This document shows positions 15,479 to 24,669 of a stretch of DNA of 64,000 bases, piece after piece. How positions within the stretch are numbered: position 1 is the first letter of the stretch; the number at the start of each line of letters is the position of its first letter. The position numbers and the translations under genes are program-made. This DNA comes from Streptomyces vinaceus (GTDB lineage Bacteria > Actinomycetota > Actinomycetes > Streptomycetales > Streptomycetaceae). The notes beneath the pieces were generated by a model. That model was not told where the DNA came from, ran no database searches, and worked only from the letters and a program-made list of their open reading frames with translations. The stretch is from positions 1,178,001 to 1,242,000 of the forward strand of contig NZ_CP023692.1 in assembly GCF_008704935.1 (NCBI RefSeq), in the 5' to 3' direction.

Positions 15479-16348
15479 CTACAGGGCGACCAGTACCGCG
15501 GACTCCGCTCCGGCGCGCAGCGCGGCATTGAGGTCCAGCAGCTCGGCGTACGCACGCGAGCAGGACCGGCAGGAGGCCAGGTGCCGGGCGAGCCCGCGGC
15601 CGCGCGGCGTGTTCCCGCGCCGCCGCATCACCGCACCGAGCAGGCTGCCGTAGTGGCGGCACCGGTCGTCGTCGGCCGTGTCCAGGTGGGCCCGCAGGTA
15701 CGCCTCGCGCAGCCCCTCGCGGGCCCGGAAGGCCAGTGAGCTCACCGCGCTCGGGGTGATGCCGAGCAGCAGGGGGACGGGGTGCGGGCAGTCGTCCTCG
15801 ACGAGGGTGTGCCAGAGGACGGCCTTCCAGCGCTCGGGCAGGGCCTGGAAGGAGCGGGTGACGAGCCGGCGGTCCTCACCGTCCAGGAGCCGGCGCTGCG
15901 GGTCGTCCCCGTCGGGACCGGGCCGGCACCATGCCTCGATGTCCGCCGTCAGGACGGTCCTCCCGGCGTAGGCCCGCCACTCGACGGCCGTGCGGCGGAC
16001 CACCGACAGGAGGTACGGGCGCCAGTCCTCGCGCGGCCCGGCTCCCGAGCGGACCGCCTGGAGGGTGCGGATGAACGCCTCCGACACGAGGTCCTCGGCG
16101 TCCTGCGGGGACCGGGAGCAGCGGCGCGCACATGCGAAAGCGGCGGCACGGTGCCGCCGGTACAGGAGCTCGCAGACGGCCGGATCTCCGTCGCCGGCGG
16201 CGTAGGCCGCCCTGAGCCGCCGTACGAGGTGCCCGTCCGCGTCCCGGTCCGCGGTCCCGGGATCGGGTTCGGGGTCGGGATCGGGTTCGGATTCGGGGTC
16301 GGGTACCGGACGGGGTTCGGAGGGGGTGGTGTGACGAGAGCCGGACAT
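15479..16348 (-). CDS. ECF-like sigma factor with C-terminal zinc-binding (Hx3Cx2C) motif
   Basis: This is a 289-residue sigma-70 family protein. The N-terminus is an Asp/Glu/Pro-rich tail (residues about 10-35). Region 2 follows (CELLYRRHRAAAFACARR, SPQDAEDLVSEAFIRTLQA), then region 4 (RSFQALPERWKAVLWHTLVEDD, LLLGITPSAVSSLAFRAREGLREAYL). The last 70 residues carry HLASCRSC, the Hx3Cx2C motif of zinc-containing anti-sigma domains, fused in the same chain. No separate anti-sigma gene is adjacent. ATG 16348 has a strong GAGGAG site; the frame runs 20 codons further 5'. The fused motif suggests redox or zinc control in cis. Confidence 0.88.
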   Translation of the reverse strand: MSGSRHTTPSEPRPVPDPESEPDPDPEPDPGTADRDADGHLVRRLRAAYAAGDGDPAVCELLYRRHRAAAFACARRCSRSPQDAEDLVSEAFIRTLQAVRSGAGPREDWRPYLLSVVRRTAVEWRAYAGRTVLTADIEAWCRPGPDGDDPQRRLLDGEDRRLVTRSFQALPERWKAVLWHTLVEDDCPHPVPLLLGITPSAVSSLAFRAREGLREAYLRAHLDTADDDRCRHYGSLLGAVMRRRGNTPRGRGLARHLASCRSCSRAYAELLDLNAALRAGAESAVLVAL

Positions 16349-16415
16349 GGCACTCCTCGTGGGTGTCGCAGGGACCGTACGCGGGCCCCTTCGGTCGGTG
16401 GCACACACGCGTACG

Positions 16416-16451
16416 CGGTGCCGGCCCGAAGTCGGCTTCGGACCGGCACCG
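16416..16451 (-). terminator. Hairpin downstream of the DUF1996 gene
   Basis: A 16-bp stem (16416-16431 with 16436-16451), one mismatch and a TCGG tetraloop lie 54 nt past the stop at 16505. Confidence 0.7.
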
Positions 16452-16504
16452 CTCTCTCGGGGCGACGCGGGGGAGGTGGGAGGGGGGCGCCGTCCCGAGG
16501 GTTC

Positions 16505-17908
16505 TCAGCGGCAGGCGCGCCCGTCGTTGATGCAGCGCACCGCGCCGGCCATCAGGCCGTTCGACATGACGTTGATGAAGTCTCCGTGGTCGGTCACCGG
16601 CTTGTGGAGCTGCTCGGGGAAGCTGTCCACGGCGAAGCGGGAGCCGGGGGGCACGCTGTAGACGATCCGCTGGACCAGCTGCGGAATGGCCTTGAAGCCC
16701 TTCTTGCAGTTGCCGTTGTTGTCGGCGAAGGCCACGTGCGTGCGGTGGTTGGCGCTGTCGATGTTCTTGCCGTCCCAGCAGCTCTGGAAGTTGAACGTCC
16801 GCACGACGTCACTGCCCTTCGGGCACACCGGGTACTTGTCCTTCAGCTGGCGGTTCTCGAAGCCGGTGCAGCTCCACGAGGCGTTCGCGTTGGCGTTGCC
16901 GTTGGTGAGGGCCTTGGCGTCACCGGTGATGATCCGCATGAAGCGGGGCATGGCCGCGACCTTGCTGACGGGGCTGCCCTTGAACTCGATGGTCACCTGC
17001 TTCGGCTTCAGGATCGTGCCGATGTTGGCGTCCTGGCCGCCGCCGGGCGCCTTCGCGTCCTTCTCCGCCTTGCCGTCGCGCAGTCGCAGCACGGGCCAGT
17101 AGTAGGTCGACTGGTCGCCGTTGGTGCAGGTGGTGCCGGACTGGGCGAGGCTGTTGTTCGTGGAGAAGGCGTCGGTGGTCTTGTTGCCGACGTAGTCGTG
17201 CATGTGGTGGGCGCCGTTGCTCACGCCGGGCGCGACGATGACGTTGTCGGGGTTGAAGTGGCCGTTCTCGTTGCGCCCGCACTGCACGGCGAACGATCCG
17301 GTGGAGGCGCCGCCGCGCGCCGCCGGCTTGCGCACGTTGGGCTTGACGGTGTTGATGGCCACGAAGTCGCTGCGCGCCGGGCCGCCCTTGGCCTGCTGCT
17401 GTTGCTGCTGTTGCTGGGGCGCGCCCTGCTTCGCGGCCGCGTCGGCGCCGTTCGCGAGGGCCGGCTCGTCCGCCGGGTCGGCGGCCGCCGCCTCCTTCAT
17501 CACGCAGGCACTGAGCCCCTGCAGCCCGGCGGGCTTCTGGCCCGCCTTCCCCAGCGCGTCGGAGAGGCTGGTGATGGTCTTGTCACGCTGCTGCTTCAGC
17601 CCGCCCAGCAGGGCCTTGCCCTGGGCCCGGCCGGAGGAGAGCTGCTGGTAGGCGTCGGCGACCTGGGTGTCGAGCTTCGCGAGGTTCGCGTCCACCTCGC
17701 CGCGGGCCTGGTCCGGGACGTTCTCCAGCTTGTCGCCGACGTCCGGGCAGTCGATGGTGGCGGTCACGGGGGCGTTGCGGGAGTCCTGCCCAGCGAAGGC
17801 GCCCTGGGCGACGATCACGACACCGCCGCCGCCCAGGACGAGGGCGGACATCGCGGCGAGGAGCTTGTGCTTCGGCCGTAGCCGGCGTTTGTGGCCCTTT
17901 TGGCTCAT
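16505..17908 (-). CDS. Secreted DUF1996-domain protein
   Basis: This 467-residue protein has a twin-basic N-terminus and a hydrophobic signal (LLAAMSALVLGGGGVVIVAQ, then GAFAGQ). Residues about 50-150 are a helical Cys-containing segment, followed by an eight-Gln run and linker. The C-terminal 290 residues match the DUF1996 pattern: FAVQCGRNENGHFNPDNVI, the GAHHMHDYVGN histidine motif, YYWPVLRLRDGK, and several conserved Cys (SCW, CPKG, NCKKG). DUF1996 proteins are secreted in fungi and actinomycetes; the catalytic role is not established. It starts 9 nt after the DUF4142 gene, so the two form an operon, and a terminator follows. Confidence 0.88.
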   Translation of the reverse strand: MSQKGHKRRLRPKHKLLAAMSALVLGGGGVVIVAQGAFAGQDSRNAPVTATIDCPDVGDKLENVPDQARGEVDANLAKLDTQVADAYQQLSSGRAQGKALLGGLKQQRDKTITSLSDALGKAGQKPAGLQGLSACVMKEAAAADPADEPALANGADAAAKQGAPQQQQQQQQAKGGPARSDFVAINTVKPNVRKPAARGGASTGSFAVQCGRNENGHFNPDNVIVAPGVSNGAHHMHDYVGNKTTDAFSTNNSLAQSGTTCTNGDQSTYYWPVLRLRDGKAEKDAKAPGGGQDANIGTILKPKQVTIEFKGSPVSKVAAMPRFMRIITGDAKALTNGNANANASWSCTGFENRQLKDKYPVCPKGSDVVRTFNFQSCWDGKNIDSANHRTHVAFADNNGNCKKGFKAIPQLVQRIVYSVPPGSRFAVDSFPEQLHKPVTDHGDFINVMSNGLMAGAVRCINDGRACR

Positions 17909-17917
17909 GCGATCACT

Positions 17918-18646
17918 TCACTTCGTCGGTCGGGATACGGGGGAGGAAGCGGGGGCGGTGGCGGGCCCGGAGGGGGTGCCGGGCGGGGTGTCCGTGAGGC
18001 CGTCGAAGTCGACCAGCCCGCTGGCCTCAAGGACCGAGATGTGGTCCAGGACCGTGTTGTTGGCGTCCGTGGCCAGGGCACGGACCTGTGAGTTGCGGGT
18101 CTGCGCGCGGATCTGGGCGACCAGTTGGAACACCTTGCCGTGCGCCCTGCGCAGCAGCTGGATGAACAGCTGCTCGTACTGGGGGCCTTGGGCCTTGTCC
18201 ATTTGGTCGAGCCAGCCCTGCTGCTGCGCACTGGGCTGGCTGGGGAGCTCCATGCCGAGGGCCTGCCCCACCTCCAGGACCCTGCGGTCCAGTTCGGTGT
18301 GGCCTTCGACGAGGTGCATCCCCGCGGTGCGGATCGCGGGACGGGAGCTGCGCTGCATGGCCTGCCGGCCCGCGGGCAGCTCCCACAGGCCGGCGAGCCG
18401 CACCTTGCGGACGAAGTCCCGGTCCTGGGGGGTGAGCGGCCCGAAGGCCGTGCTCAGGGTCCCAGCACCGTCGTCGTCGGCCGCCGGAGCGGTGGCGGCG
18501 GAGGCGTTGCTCCCGCCGAACTTCTGTACGGGGATCAGCAACGCGATCAGGGTGAACGCGAGGGCGCCGATGACGACACCGGTCGCCATCACGTGTCTCG
18601 ATGCCACCGACATGCTGCCGACGGCCGACCGACGGAAAGACAGCAC
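17918..18646 (-). CDS. DUF4142-domain membrane-anchored or exported protein
   Basis: The chosen GTG 18646 has an AAGGAGG site 7 nt upstream; the frame runs on 5' without support. The 242-residue protein has one hydrophobic segment near the N-terminus (VMATGVVIGALAFTLIALLIPV). A helical DUF4142 domain follows (DRDFVRKVRLAGLWELPAGR, AGMHLVEGHTELDRRVLEVG), then a Thr/Pro/Ser-rich tail. DUF4142 resembles a ferritin-like four-helix bundle and is usually extracytoplasmic, with no known activity. It precedes the secreted DUF1996 gene by 9 nt and should be co-transcribed and exported with it. Confidence 0.85.
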   Translation of the reverse strand: MLSFRRSAVGSMSVASRHVMATGVVIGALAFTLIALLIPVQKFGGSNASAATAPAADDDGAGTLSTAFGPLTPQDRDFVRKVRLAGLWELPAGRQAMQRSSRPAIRTAGMHLVEGHTELDRRVLEVGQALGMELPSQPSAQQQGWLDQMDKAQGPQYEQLFIQLLRRAHGKVFQLVAQIRAQTRNSQVRALATDANNTVLDHISVLEASGLVDFDGLTDTPPGTPSGPATAPASSPVSRPTK

Positions 18647-18838
18647 TGTGCCTCCTTGCTGCGTGGACCGGGAGGGGGCGCGCCGGCTCGGGCTCCGGCA
18701 GTTGCCCGTGGCCAATGCACCCGCGCTCCCCGGGTGCCACGGGACGCTAGTGCCAGTTGTGGTGCCTGTTTGGAAGGACCATCACGAATGGACAAACATC
18801 CGGGCAACGCCCCGAAAGGCTGGTACCGTGCGCGAGCG

Positions 18839-20998
18839 CTAGCTCTGGGGAGCCTCGGCGACGGGTCGGGTGCGGGCCACGAGCAGGGCCACGTCGTCGC
18901 GGCCGTCCGGCTGGCGCAGCTCGGCCAGGAGCAGGTCGCAGGTCTCCTCAAGGGGACGGGACGGGTCGTGGAGCAGCTCGGTGAGCGCCTGCAGCCGGAT
19001 GTCGATGTCCTGGTCCCGGGTTTCGACGAGGCCGTCGGTGTAGAGGACGAGCTGATCGCCGACGTCCAGGTCCAGGGCGGTGGCCTCGAAGGGCACGCCG
19101 CCGACCCCCAGGGGTGCGCCGGTCGGCAGGTCGAGCAGCTCGGGCGGGCGCCCGGGGCTCGTCCGTACGGGCGGCAGATGGCCCGCGGTCGCGATGCGGC
19201 ACCGACCCCGGTGCGGGTCGTACACCGCGATCACGCAGGTGGCCATGGTGTGTCCGAGCCCGGTGGCGGTGTGGTCGAGCCGGGTCAGGACGGTGGCGGG
19301 GTCGAGGTCGAGCTCCGCCAGGGTGCGGGCGGCGGTGCGCAGTTGGCCCATGGTGGCGGCGGCGTTGATGCCGCTGCCCATGACGTCGCCGACCACCAGG
19401 GCGGTCTTGTCCTCGGGCAGCGGGATGACGTCGAACCAGTCACCGCCGACCTCGCCGGCCGCCTCGGCGGGCTGGTAGCGGTAGGCGATCTCCAGGCCCG
19501 GGGTGGGCGTGGGGTGGTGGGGCAGCAGGTGGCGCTGGAGGGTGAGGGCGGCCCGGCGCTGCTGCTGGTACCAGCGGGCGTTGTCGATGCAGACGGCGGC
19601 GCGGGCCGCGAGTTCGCTGGCGAGCAGGACGTCGTCCTGGTCGAACGGCAGCGGGTTGTCGGTGCGTTGGAGCCCGAGGGCGCCGATGACCTCGCCGCGG
19701 GCGATGAGCGGTACGGCGAGGTACGAGTGCAGCCCGGCCGCGGCGAGCAGGGCGGCGGCATCGGCGTCGCGGGCGACGCTGGGCAGATCACCCTCCTCGA
19801 CCTCCGCCACCAGCACCGGCCGGGCGGCCCGTACGCACTGGGTGACCACCCGCGTGGTGTCGTAGCGGGCGATCGAGCCGACCGGGTCGACCGCGAGGGT
19901 GGCGGGGGTCGGACGGGCCGCCTTGACGGCGAGGGCCCGGAAGCGCACGGTCTCGTCGGTCGGGGCCCCGGGCTGGTGGTCGCCGGTCAGGACGGCGTCC
20001 AGGACGTCGACCGTGGCGAGGTCGGCGAGCTGCGGCACGGCGATGTCACCGAGCTCCCGCGCGGTGACCCAGAGGTCGAGGGTGGTGCCGATGCGTACGG
20101 AGGCGTCGGCGATCAGGGCGAGCCGCTGGCGGGCCAGGGCGACGGCCCTCGACGTCTTGTGCTGCTCGGTGACGTCGACGATGGACGCGGCGATCCCGAG
20201 CGCCCGCCCCGCCGGGTCGTCGAGCCGGTAGAGGGAGAGCGACCAGGCGTGGTCCTGGTCGGGGTCGGCGGGCGTACGGCCGGTGGTGAACCGGTTCAGC
20301 TGCGGCCGGCCGGTGGACAGGACCTCGTACATGGCCGCCTCGATGGACTCCGTGTCCACATGCGGCAGGGCCTCGTGGACGCGCCGTCCCAGGTGCTCGG
20401 CGGCGGGCAGTCCGTTGATCCGTTCCAGGGCGGGGTTGACCAGCACGTAGCGCAGCTCGGTGTCCAGGACGGCCAGTCCGATCGGGGACTGCGCGACCAG
20501 CCGCATGGACAGGGCCAGGTCGCGTTCCACGCGCCGGACGGTGGCCTGGTCGGAGATGATGCCGAGGGCGTAGCGCCGCCCCTCGCTGTCCTCCAGCCGC
20601 ATGTTGCGGAATTCCGCCAGGCGGGTGGAGCCGTCCTTGTGCCGTACGGGGAAGGCGCCCGCCCAGGAGCCGGTGCCGGTCATCACCTCCTCGAAGAGGC
20701 CGAGGACCAGGGGCAGGTTCTGCTCGTCGACGAGGAGCTGCGCCGCGAACCGTCCGAGCGCGTCGCTGGCGGTGTAGCCGAACAGCTCCTCGGCCTGGGG
20801 GCTCCAGAGCGCGATCCGCCCCGCCGCGTCGAGGACCACCCCCGCGACGCCGAGCACGTCGAGGAGGCCGGGCCCGGTGGCGGGGTCGACGGACAGGTCG
20901 TCGGGGGGGCCGTCGGAGGGATGCGGGGCCGCGGGCCGGGCCGCGGGGCCCTGGCGCGCCGGTTCCGGGCCGTCCGGGGAGGCGTCCGCCGTACTCAT
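18839..20998 (-). CDS. PAS-GAF-PP2C (SpoIIE) phosphatase
   Basis: This 719-residue soluble sensor phosphatase has PAS domains at about 45-165 (AAGRIALWSPQAEELFGYTASDALG) and 175-295 (VLDTELRYVLVNPALERINGL), and GAF at about 310-475 (AVCIDNARWYQQQRRAALTLQRHLLP at its end). The PP2C/SpoIIE domain at about 490-715 has metal motifs GGDWFDVIPL, VVGDVMGSGI, TAGHLPPV and LYTDGLVETRD. Unlike the phosphatase at 4333 it has no HATPase domain. It presumably dephosphorylates STAS anti-anti-sigma factors encoded elsewhere. ATG 20998 has GGAAGGAG upstream; the frame is open for another 250 codons 5' but without start support. It is divergent from another PP2C gene. Confidence 0.92.
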   Translation of the reverse strand: MSTADASPDGPEPARQGPAARPAAPHPSDGPPDDLSVDPATGPGLLDVLGVAGVVLDAAGRIALWSPQAEELFGYTASDALGRFAAQLLVDEQNLPLVLGLFEEVMTGTGSWAGAFPVRHKDGSTRLAEFRNMRLEDSEGRRYALGIISDQATVRRVERDLALSMRLVAQSPIGLAVLDTELRYVLVNPALERINGLPAAEHLGRRVHEALPHVDTESIEAAMYEVLSTGRPQLNRFTTGRTPADPDQDHAWSLSLYRLDDPAGRALGIAASIVDVTEQHKTSRAVALARQRLALIADASVRIGTTLDLWVTARELGDIAVPQLADLATVDVLDAVLTGDHQPGAPTDETVRFRALAVKAARPTPATLAVDPVGSIARYDTTRVVTQCVRAARPVLVAEVEEGDLPSVARDADAAALLAAAGLHSYLAVPLIARGEVIGALGLQRTDNPLPFDQDDVLLASELAARAAVCIDNARWYQQQRRAALTLQRHLLPHHPTPTPGLEIAYRYQPAEAAGEVGGDWFDVIPLPEDKTALVVGDVMGSGINAAATMGQLRTAARTLAELDLDPATVLTRLDHTATGLGHTMATCVIAVYDPHRGRCRIATAGHLPPVRTSPGRPPELLDLPTGAPLGVGGVPFEATALDLDVGDQLVLYTDGLVETRDQDIDIRLQALTELLHDPSRPLEETCDLLLAELRQPDGRDDVALLVARTRPVAEAPQS

Positions 20999-21215
20999 GC
21001 CGGGCGCTCCTTCCCGTCCACTGCCGCTGGGGCGGTGCATCGGCCTGCTCGGCCCATGCCCCGGGCCCGCGCCCGGGGTGCTCCCATCCTCCCTCCACTC
21101 CCCCGGACCGGCAGCGCAGCCGCCCGCCGATACGGCCGTACGACGGAGCGCGGCCGGTGCGCGGCAGGTGCGCGGCCGGTGCGCGGGAACAATACGCGCG
21201 GTGTATTCAGGAGTC

Positions 21216-22331
21216 ATGGACCATCGGCCGCCGCATCCGAGCCACCGCCAGGTCGGCGAACCGCGCCTGCCCCTGCTGGCGGTTCCCTTCGCGTTGATCG
21301 CGGCCGTCACGGTGGTCGACGTCCTGGCTCCGCCCGATGTCCACCTGGGTCCGTTCCTGGTGGCGGCCCCGGCCCTCACCGCCTCCTTCGCCGGCCCCTG
21401 GATGACGGGGTTCGTCGGGGCGGTGGCCGTCGCGGCCCAGGTGAGCGTCGCCGTGGTGCGGACCACCGCCACCGACCTGAACCACACCTTCCAGATCATC
21501 GCGCTGGTCCTGATCTCGATCTTCGTCACGCTCTTCGCGCACCTGCGGGAGGTCCACGAGAAACAGCTGACGCAACTGCGCTCGGTCGCCGAGGCGGCGC
21601 AGGAGGTGGTCCTGCGGCCGCTGAGGGACCGGATGGGCCCGCTGCGCCTGGCCTCCGTGTACCTGGCCGCGGAGGCCGAGGCGCAGATCGGCGGGGACCT
21701 GTACGCCGCCACCCGCACCCCGCACGGCACCCGGCTGATCGTCGGCGACGTCCGCGGCAAGGGCCTGGAGGCCGTCGGGGACGCCGCCCTGGTGCTCGGC
21801 GCGTTCCGGGCCGCCGCCCACCAGGAGGCGGACCTGCCGACGCTGGTCGCCTACCTGGAGGCCGCCGTGGCCGCGGACCCGGACGGCGCGGACGAGCCGG
21901 CCGACGACCCCGGCGAGGCGTTCACCACGGCGACGGTACTGGACATCCCGGATCGGGAGATGACCCTACGGCTCATCAGCTGCGGGCACCCGCCGCCCCT
22001 GCTGCTGCGGGGAGGACGGGTCATCCCCCTTGAGGTGGACCACCCGGCGCCGCCGCTGGGCCTGACCCGGTACGTGGACACCGGCTTCGCCCCCCAGTCC
22101 TTCCCCTTCGAGCCGGGCGACATGGTCCTGCTCTACACGGACGGCGTCATCGAGGCCCGCGACGCCCAGGGCACCTTCTACCCGCTGCCGGAGCGGGCCG
22201 CCGACTGGCCGGGGGACGGCCCGGACGCCCTGCTGCGCCACCTCTGCGCGGACCTGCTGGCGCACTCGCCGGGCGGCAGTCTGGGCGACGACGCGGCGAT
22301 GGTCGCCATCGAGCGCGTCACCGGCGCCTGA
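21216..22331 (+). CDS. Membrane-anchored PP2C (SpoIIE) phosphatase
   Basis: This is a 371-residue protein. The N-terminal 105 residues contain three or four hydrophobic segments (LPLLAVPFALIAAVTVVDVL, FLVAAPALTASFAGPWMTGF, IIALVLISIFVTLFAHL). A coiled linker and then the PP2C/SpoIIE domain follow (GGDLYAATRTPHG, VGDVRGKGLEAVGDAA, SCGHPPPLLL, LLYTDGVIEARD, GDDAAMVAIE). It is a minimal transmembrane phosphatase of the kind abundant in Streptomyces. ATG 21216 has AGGAG only 2 nt away; GTG 21201 is the alternative. It stands divergent to the PAS-GAF-PP2C gene, with 217 nt between starts. Confidence 0.9.
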   Translation: MDHRPPHPSHRQVGEPRLPLLAVPFALIAAVTVVDVLAPPDVHLGPFLVAAPALTASFAGPWMTGFVGAVAVAAQVSVAVVRTTATDLNHTFQIIALVLISIFVTLFAHLREVHEKQLTQLRSVAEAAQEVVLRPLRDRMGPLRLASVYLAAEAEAQIGGDLYAATRTPHGTRLIVGDVRGKGLEAVGDAALVLGAFRAAAHQEADLPTLVAYLEAAVAADPDGADEPADDPGEAFTTATVLDIPDREMTLRLISCGHPPPLLLRGGRVIPLEVDHPAPPLGLTRYVDTGFAPQSFPFEPGDMVLLYTDGVIEARDAQGTFYPLPERAADWPGDGPDALLRHLCADLLAHSPGGSLGDDAAMVAIERVTGA

Positions 22332-22500
22332 CGGATGTCCCGTCCTCCGGGCTCCGATTCCTTCCGCGTGTCGGCCAGTTGTCCGGATGTGAGCTCGTTC
22401 GTGAGACGCATGCCGACCGGCCCTTCGGGATGATTCGCCCGGGGGCCCTCGTACAACAAGGTGGTGAGGCCATCGCATTCACGGAAGGAAACGGCTCTTC

Positions 22501-24066
22501 GTGAACATGAAACGCCTCGCACCCATGCTCGCCGCCGCCGGTCTCATCGCGACCACCGTGCCCCTGCTCTCCGCTACGCAGGCCGGCGCCGCGCCGGCCG
22601 CGCAGTACACCCCGCAGAAGCCGGCGTGGCAGCGCTGCAGCACCGATCAGCCCGCCTCGTACGAGTGCGCGACGATCAAGGTTCCGCTCGACTACCGGCG
22701 CCCGCAGGGCCGCACGATCGACCTCGCGATATCACGGATCAAGAGCGAGAACCCGGCCAAGCGGCACGGCGCCATGCTGCTCAACCCGGGCGGACCGGGG
22801 GGCACCGGACTCGATCTGCCGCTGATGATGAACGAGTTGATGCCGAAGGACGTGCGCGACCAGTACGACCTGATCGGCTTCGACCCGCGCGGAGTCGGCG
22901 CCTCCACCCCCATCACCTGCGGGATGACCGACACCGAGCAGAACATCGACCGTCCGTACAAGGAGGAGACGTTCCCGGCGGACGTGGCCTGGGCGCGTAC
23001 GGTCGCGGACAAGTGCCGCGAGAAGTCGGGCTCGGTCCTGCCGTTCATCACCACCCGCAACACCGCGCGCGACATGGACGCGATCCGCGCCGCGCTGGGC
23101 GAGAAGAAGATCAGTTACGTCGGTTACTCGTACGGCACCTACCTGGGCGCGGTGTACACCCAGATGTTCCCGGAGCGCAGCGACCGCTTCGTGCTCGACA
23201 GCGGCGTGGACCCGCAGCGCATCTGGCGGGGCATGATCCAGGTGTGGGCGACCGAGGCGGAGCCCGCCTTCAAGCGGTGGGCGCAGTGGACGGCCGAGCA
23301 CTCGGCCGACTACGGGCTCGGCGACACCCCGGACGCGGTCTCCAAGACCTTCTGGGACCTCGTGGCGCGGGCGAACGAGCAGCCGATCGAGTTCGAGGGC
23401 ACGAAGCTCACGGGCGATGACATCCGCACCGCGCGCGGCCTCTTCTTCTACCCCTCGCAGGCGGCTCCCCTGGTCAAGATGCTGAAGGACGCGGCCGACG
23501 GAAAGCCGGTCCGGCCGACCGAGCCCCAGCGCAGGCTGCTGAAGCCGACCTCCGGGGCCGGGCCGGCCTCGGACAACGGAACCGCCGTCTTCTGGTCCGT
23601 GGTGTGCGGGGACACGGAATGGCCCCGCTATCCGGAGCAGTACGAGCGGGAAGCCGTGAAGGACAAGGCCAGGTACCCGCTGTACGGGGACTTCGCGTCC
23701 AACATCAAGCCGTGCGCGTACTGGCAGCGGCCGGTCGAACCGCCCACGGCGATGAAGACGAAGACGAACGTCCTGACCGTGCAGAACGAGTGGGACTCCC
23801 AGACCCCGCTGGTCAGCGGCCAGGGTCTGCACAAGGCCCTGAAGGGCTCGCGGATGGTCCTCGCGCTGGGCGGTGAGGGCCACGGCGTGTACCTCGCGGA
23901 CCCGAACTCCTGCGCCAACGCCACGGTCAACTCCTACCTGGCGACGGGCGAACTGCCCGCCCGGGACGTGACCTGCCGCACGACCCCGGGCGCGCAGGAG
24001 CGCCGCTCCGAGATCGCCCCGCAGTCGCCGCAGCGCTTCCCGGTCCTGGCGGACGGGAGGTTCTGA
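22501..24066 (+). CDS. Secreted alpha/beta-hydrolase, tripeptidyl aminopeptidase (TAP/SlpD type)
   Basis: This 521-residue exported serine peptidase has signal peptide NMKRLAPMLAAAGLIATTVPLLS with cleavage near AGAAPAAQ. The catalytic domain has the oxyanion motif NPGGPGGTG, FDPRGVGAS, and the nucleophile in GYSYGTYLG (Ser210). The C-terminal TAP-like domain has EWDSQTP (Asp) and GGEGHGVYL (His). Cys residues in RCSTD and YECA fit an extracellular protein. The family removes tripeptides from the N-termini of secreted precursors. The start is GTG 22501, with GGAAGGA 11 nt upstream; ATG 22507 is an alternative. The 169-nt gap before it contains no gene. Confidence 0.9.
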   Translation: MNMKRLAPMLAAAGLIATTVPLLSATQAGAAPAAQYTPQKPAWQRCSTDQPASYECATIKVPLDYRRPQGRTIDLAISRIKSENPAKRHGAMLLNPGGPGGTGLDLPLMMNELMPKDVRDQYDLIGFDPRGVGASTPITCGMTDTEQNIDRPYKEETFPADVAWARTVADKCREKSGSVLPFITTRNTARDMDAIRAALGEKKISYVGYSYGTYLGAVYTQMFPERSDRFVLDSGVDPQRIWRGMIQVWATEAEPAFKRWAQWTAEHSADYGLGDTPDAVSKTFWDLVARANEQPIEFEGTKLTGDDIRTARGLFFYPSQAAPLVKMLKDAADGKPVRPTEPQRRLLKPTSGAGPASDNGTAVFWSVVCGDTEWPRYPEQYEREAVKDKARYPLYGDFASNIKPCAYWQRPVEPPTAMKTKTNVLTVQNEWDSQTPLVSGQGLHKALKGSRMVLALGGEGHGVYLADPNSCANATVNSYLATGELPARDVTCRTTPGAQERRSEIAPQSPQRFPVLADGRF

Positions 24067-24120
24067 CACCACGGGTGCCGACCACCACGGGGTACTGACC
24101 CCACGGGCTTCGGCCGCCGG

Positions 24121-24564
24121 TCAGGCCGCCTCCGCGGCGGCCTTGATCCGGCGGCCGAAGTCGGGCGCGTCCTTGCGGGCCGCGCTCACCGCCAGGCCCA
24201 CCAGCAGCTTGCCGAACCCGTGTCCTTCAAGGGTGTTGAAGACGCGGACGCGGGTACGGCCGCCGGGGAGGGCTTCGAAGTCGTATCCGCCCTCGGCCGT
24301 GACCAGGTTCTTGCTCTGCTCGGTCCAGCGGATCAGCTTCTCCGGCTCGAAGCCGGTGATGCGGAACTCACGGCCGGTCTTCATCCCGGCGTCCTTGACC
24401 GTGCTGCGGAAGACCGTTCCCACTCCGGTCGGGGCATCGGGCGTCCTGCTGATCTCCTGCACCCTCGGGCTGAACTGCGGGTCGTTGCGGCCGTCGGCCA
24501 GATAGGCGAAGACCTCCCCGACGGGCCGGTCGATCTCGACGGTCGACTCGAACTGTCCGGACAT
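24121..24564 (-). CDS. SRPBCC-family (polyketide cyclase-like) protein
   Basis: This 147-residue single START-like domain has the usual opening FESTVEIDRPVGEVFAYLADGRNDPQF, a central strand set (GTVFRSTVKDAG, EFRITGFEPEKLIRWTEQS) and the long C-terminal helix (GHGFGKLLVGLAVSAARKDAPDF). Such proteins bind small hydrophobic ligands, and the substrate cannot be told. ATG 24564 has GGAGGAG upstream. It is convergent with the peptidase gene and stands alone. Confidence 0.87.
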   Translation of the reverse strand: MSGQFESTVEIDRPVGEVFAYLADGRNDPQFSPRVQEISRTPDAPTGVGTVFRSTVKDAGMKTGREFRITGFEPEKLIRWTEQSKNLVTAEGGYDFEALPGGRTRVRVFNTLEGHGFGKLLVGLAVSAARKDAPDFGRRIKAAAEAA

Positions 24565-24669
24565 GACTGCTCCTCCGTACACTCCCCTACGATCCACGAT
24601 CGCAGACCCGCACCCCGGGCGCGCGCCGCACGGCTCCGCGGGCCCGCCACCGGGCCGGGGCGGCACACC

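Noticed and set aside
18125..22033. 1302-codon plus-strand frame
   Set aside because: It spans the DUF4142 and PP2C genes on other frames and has no domain; long antisense frames are expected at this GC content.
23113..23130. Possible TTA codon in the peptidase gene (AGTTACGTCGGTTAC)
   Set aside because: In frame these read AGT TAC and GGT TAC, so no TTA leucine codon occurs.
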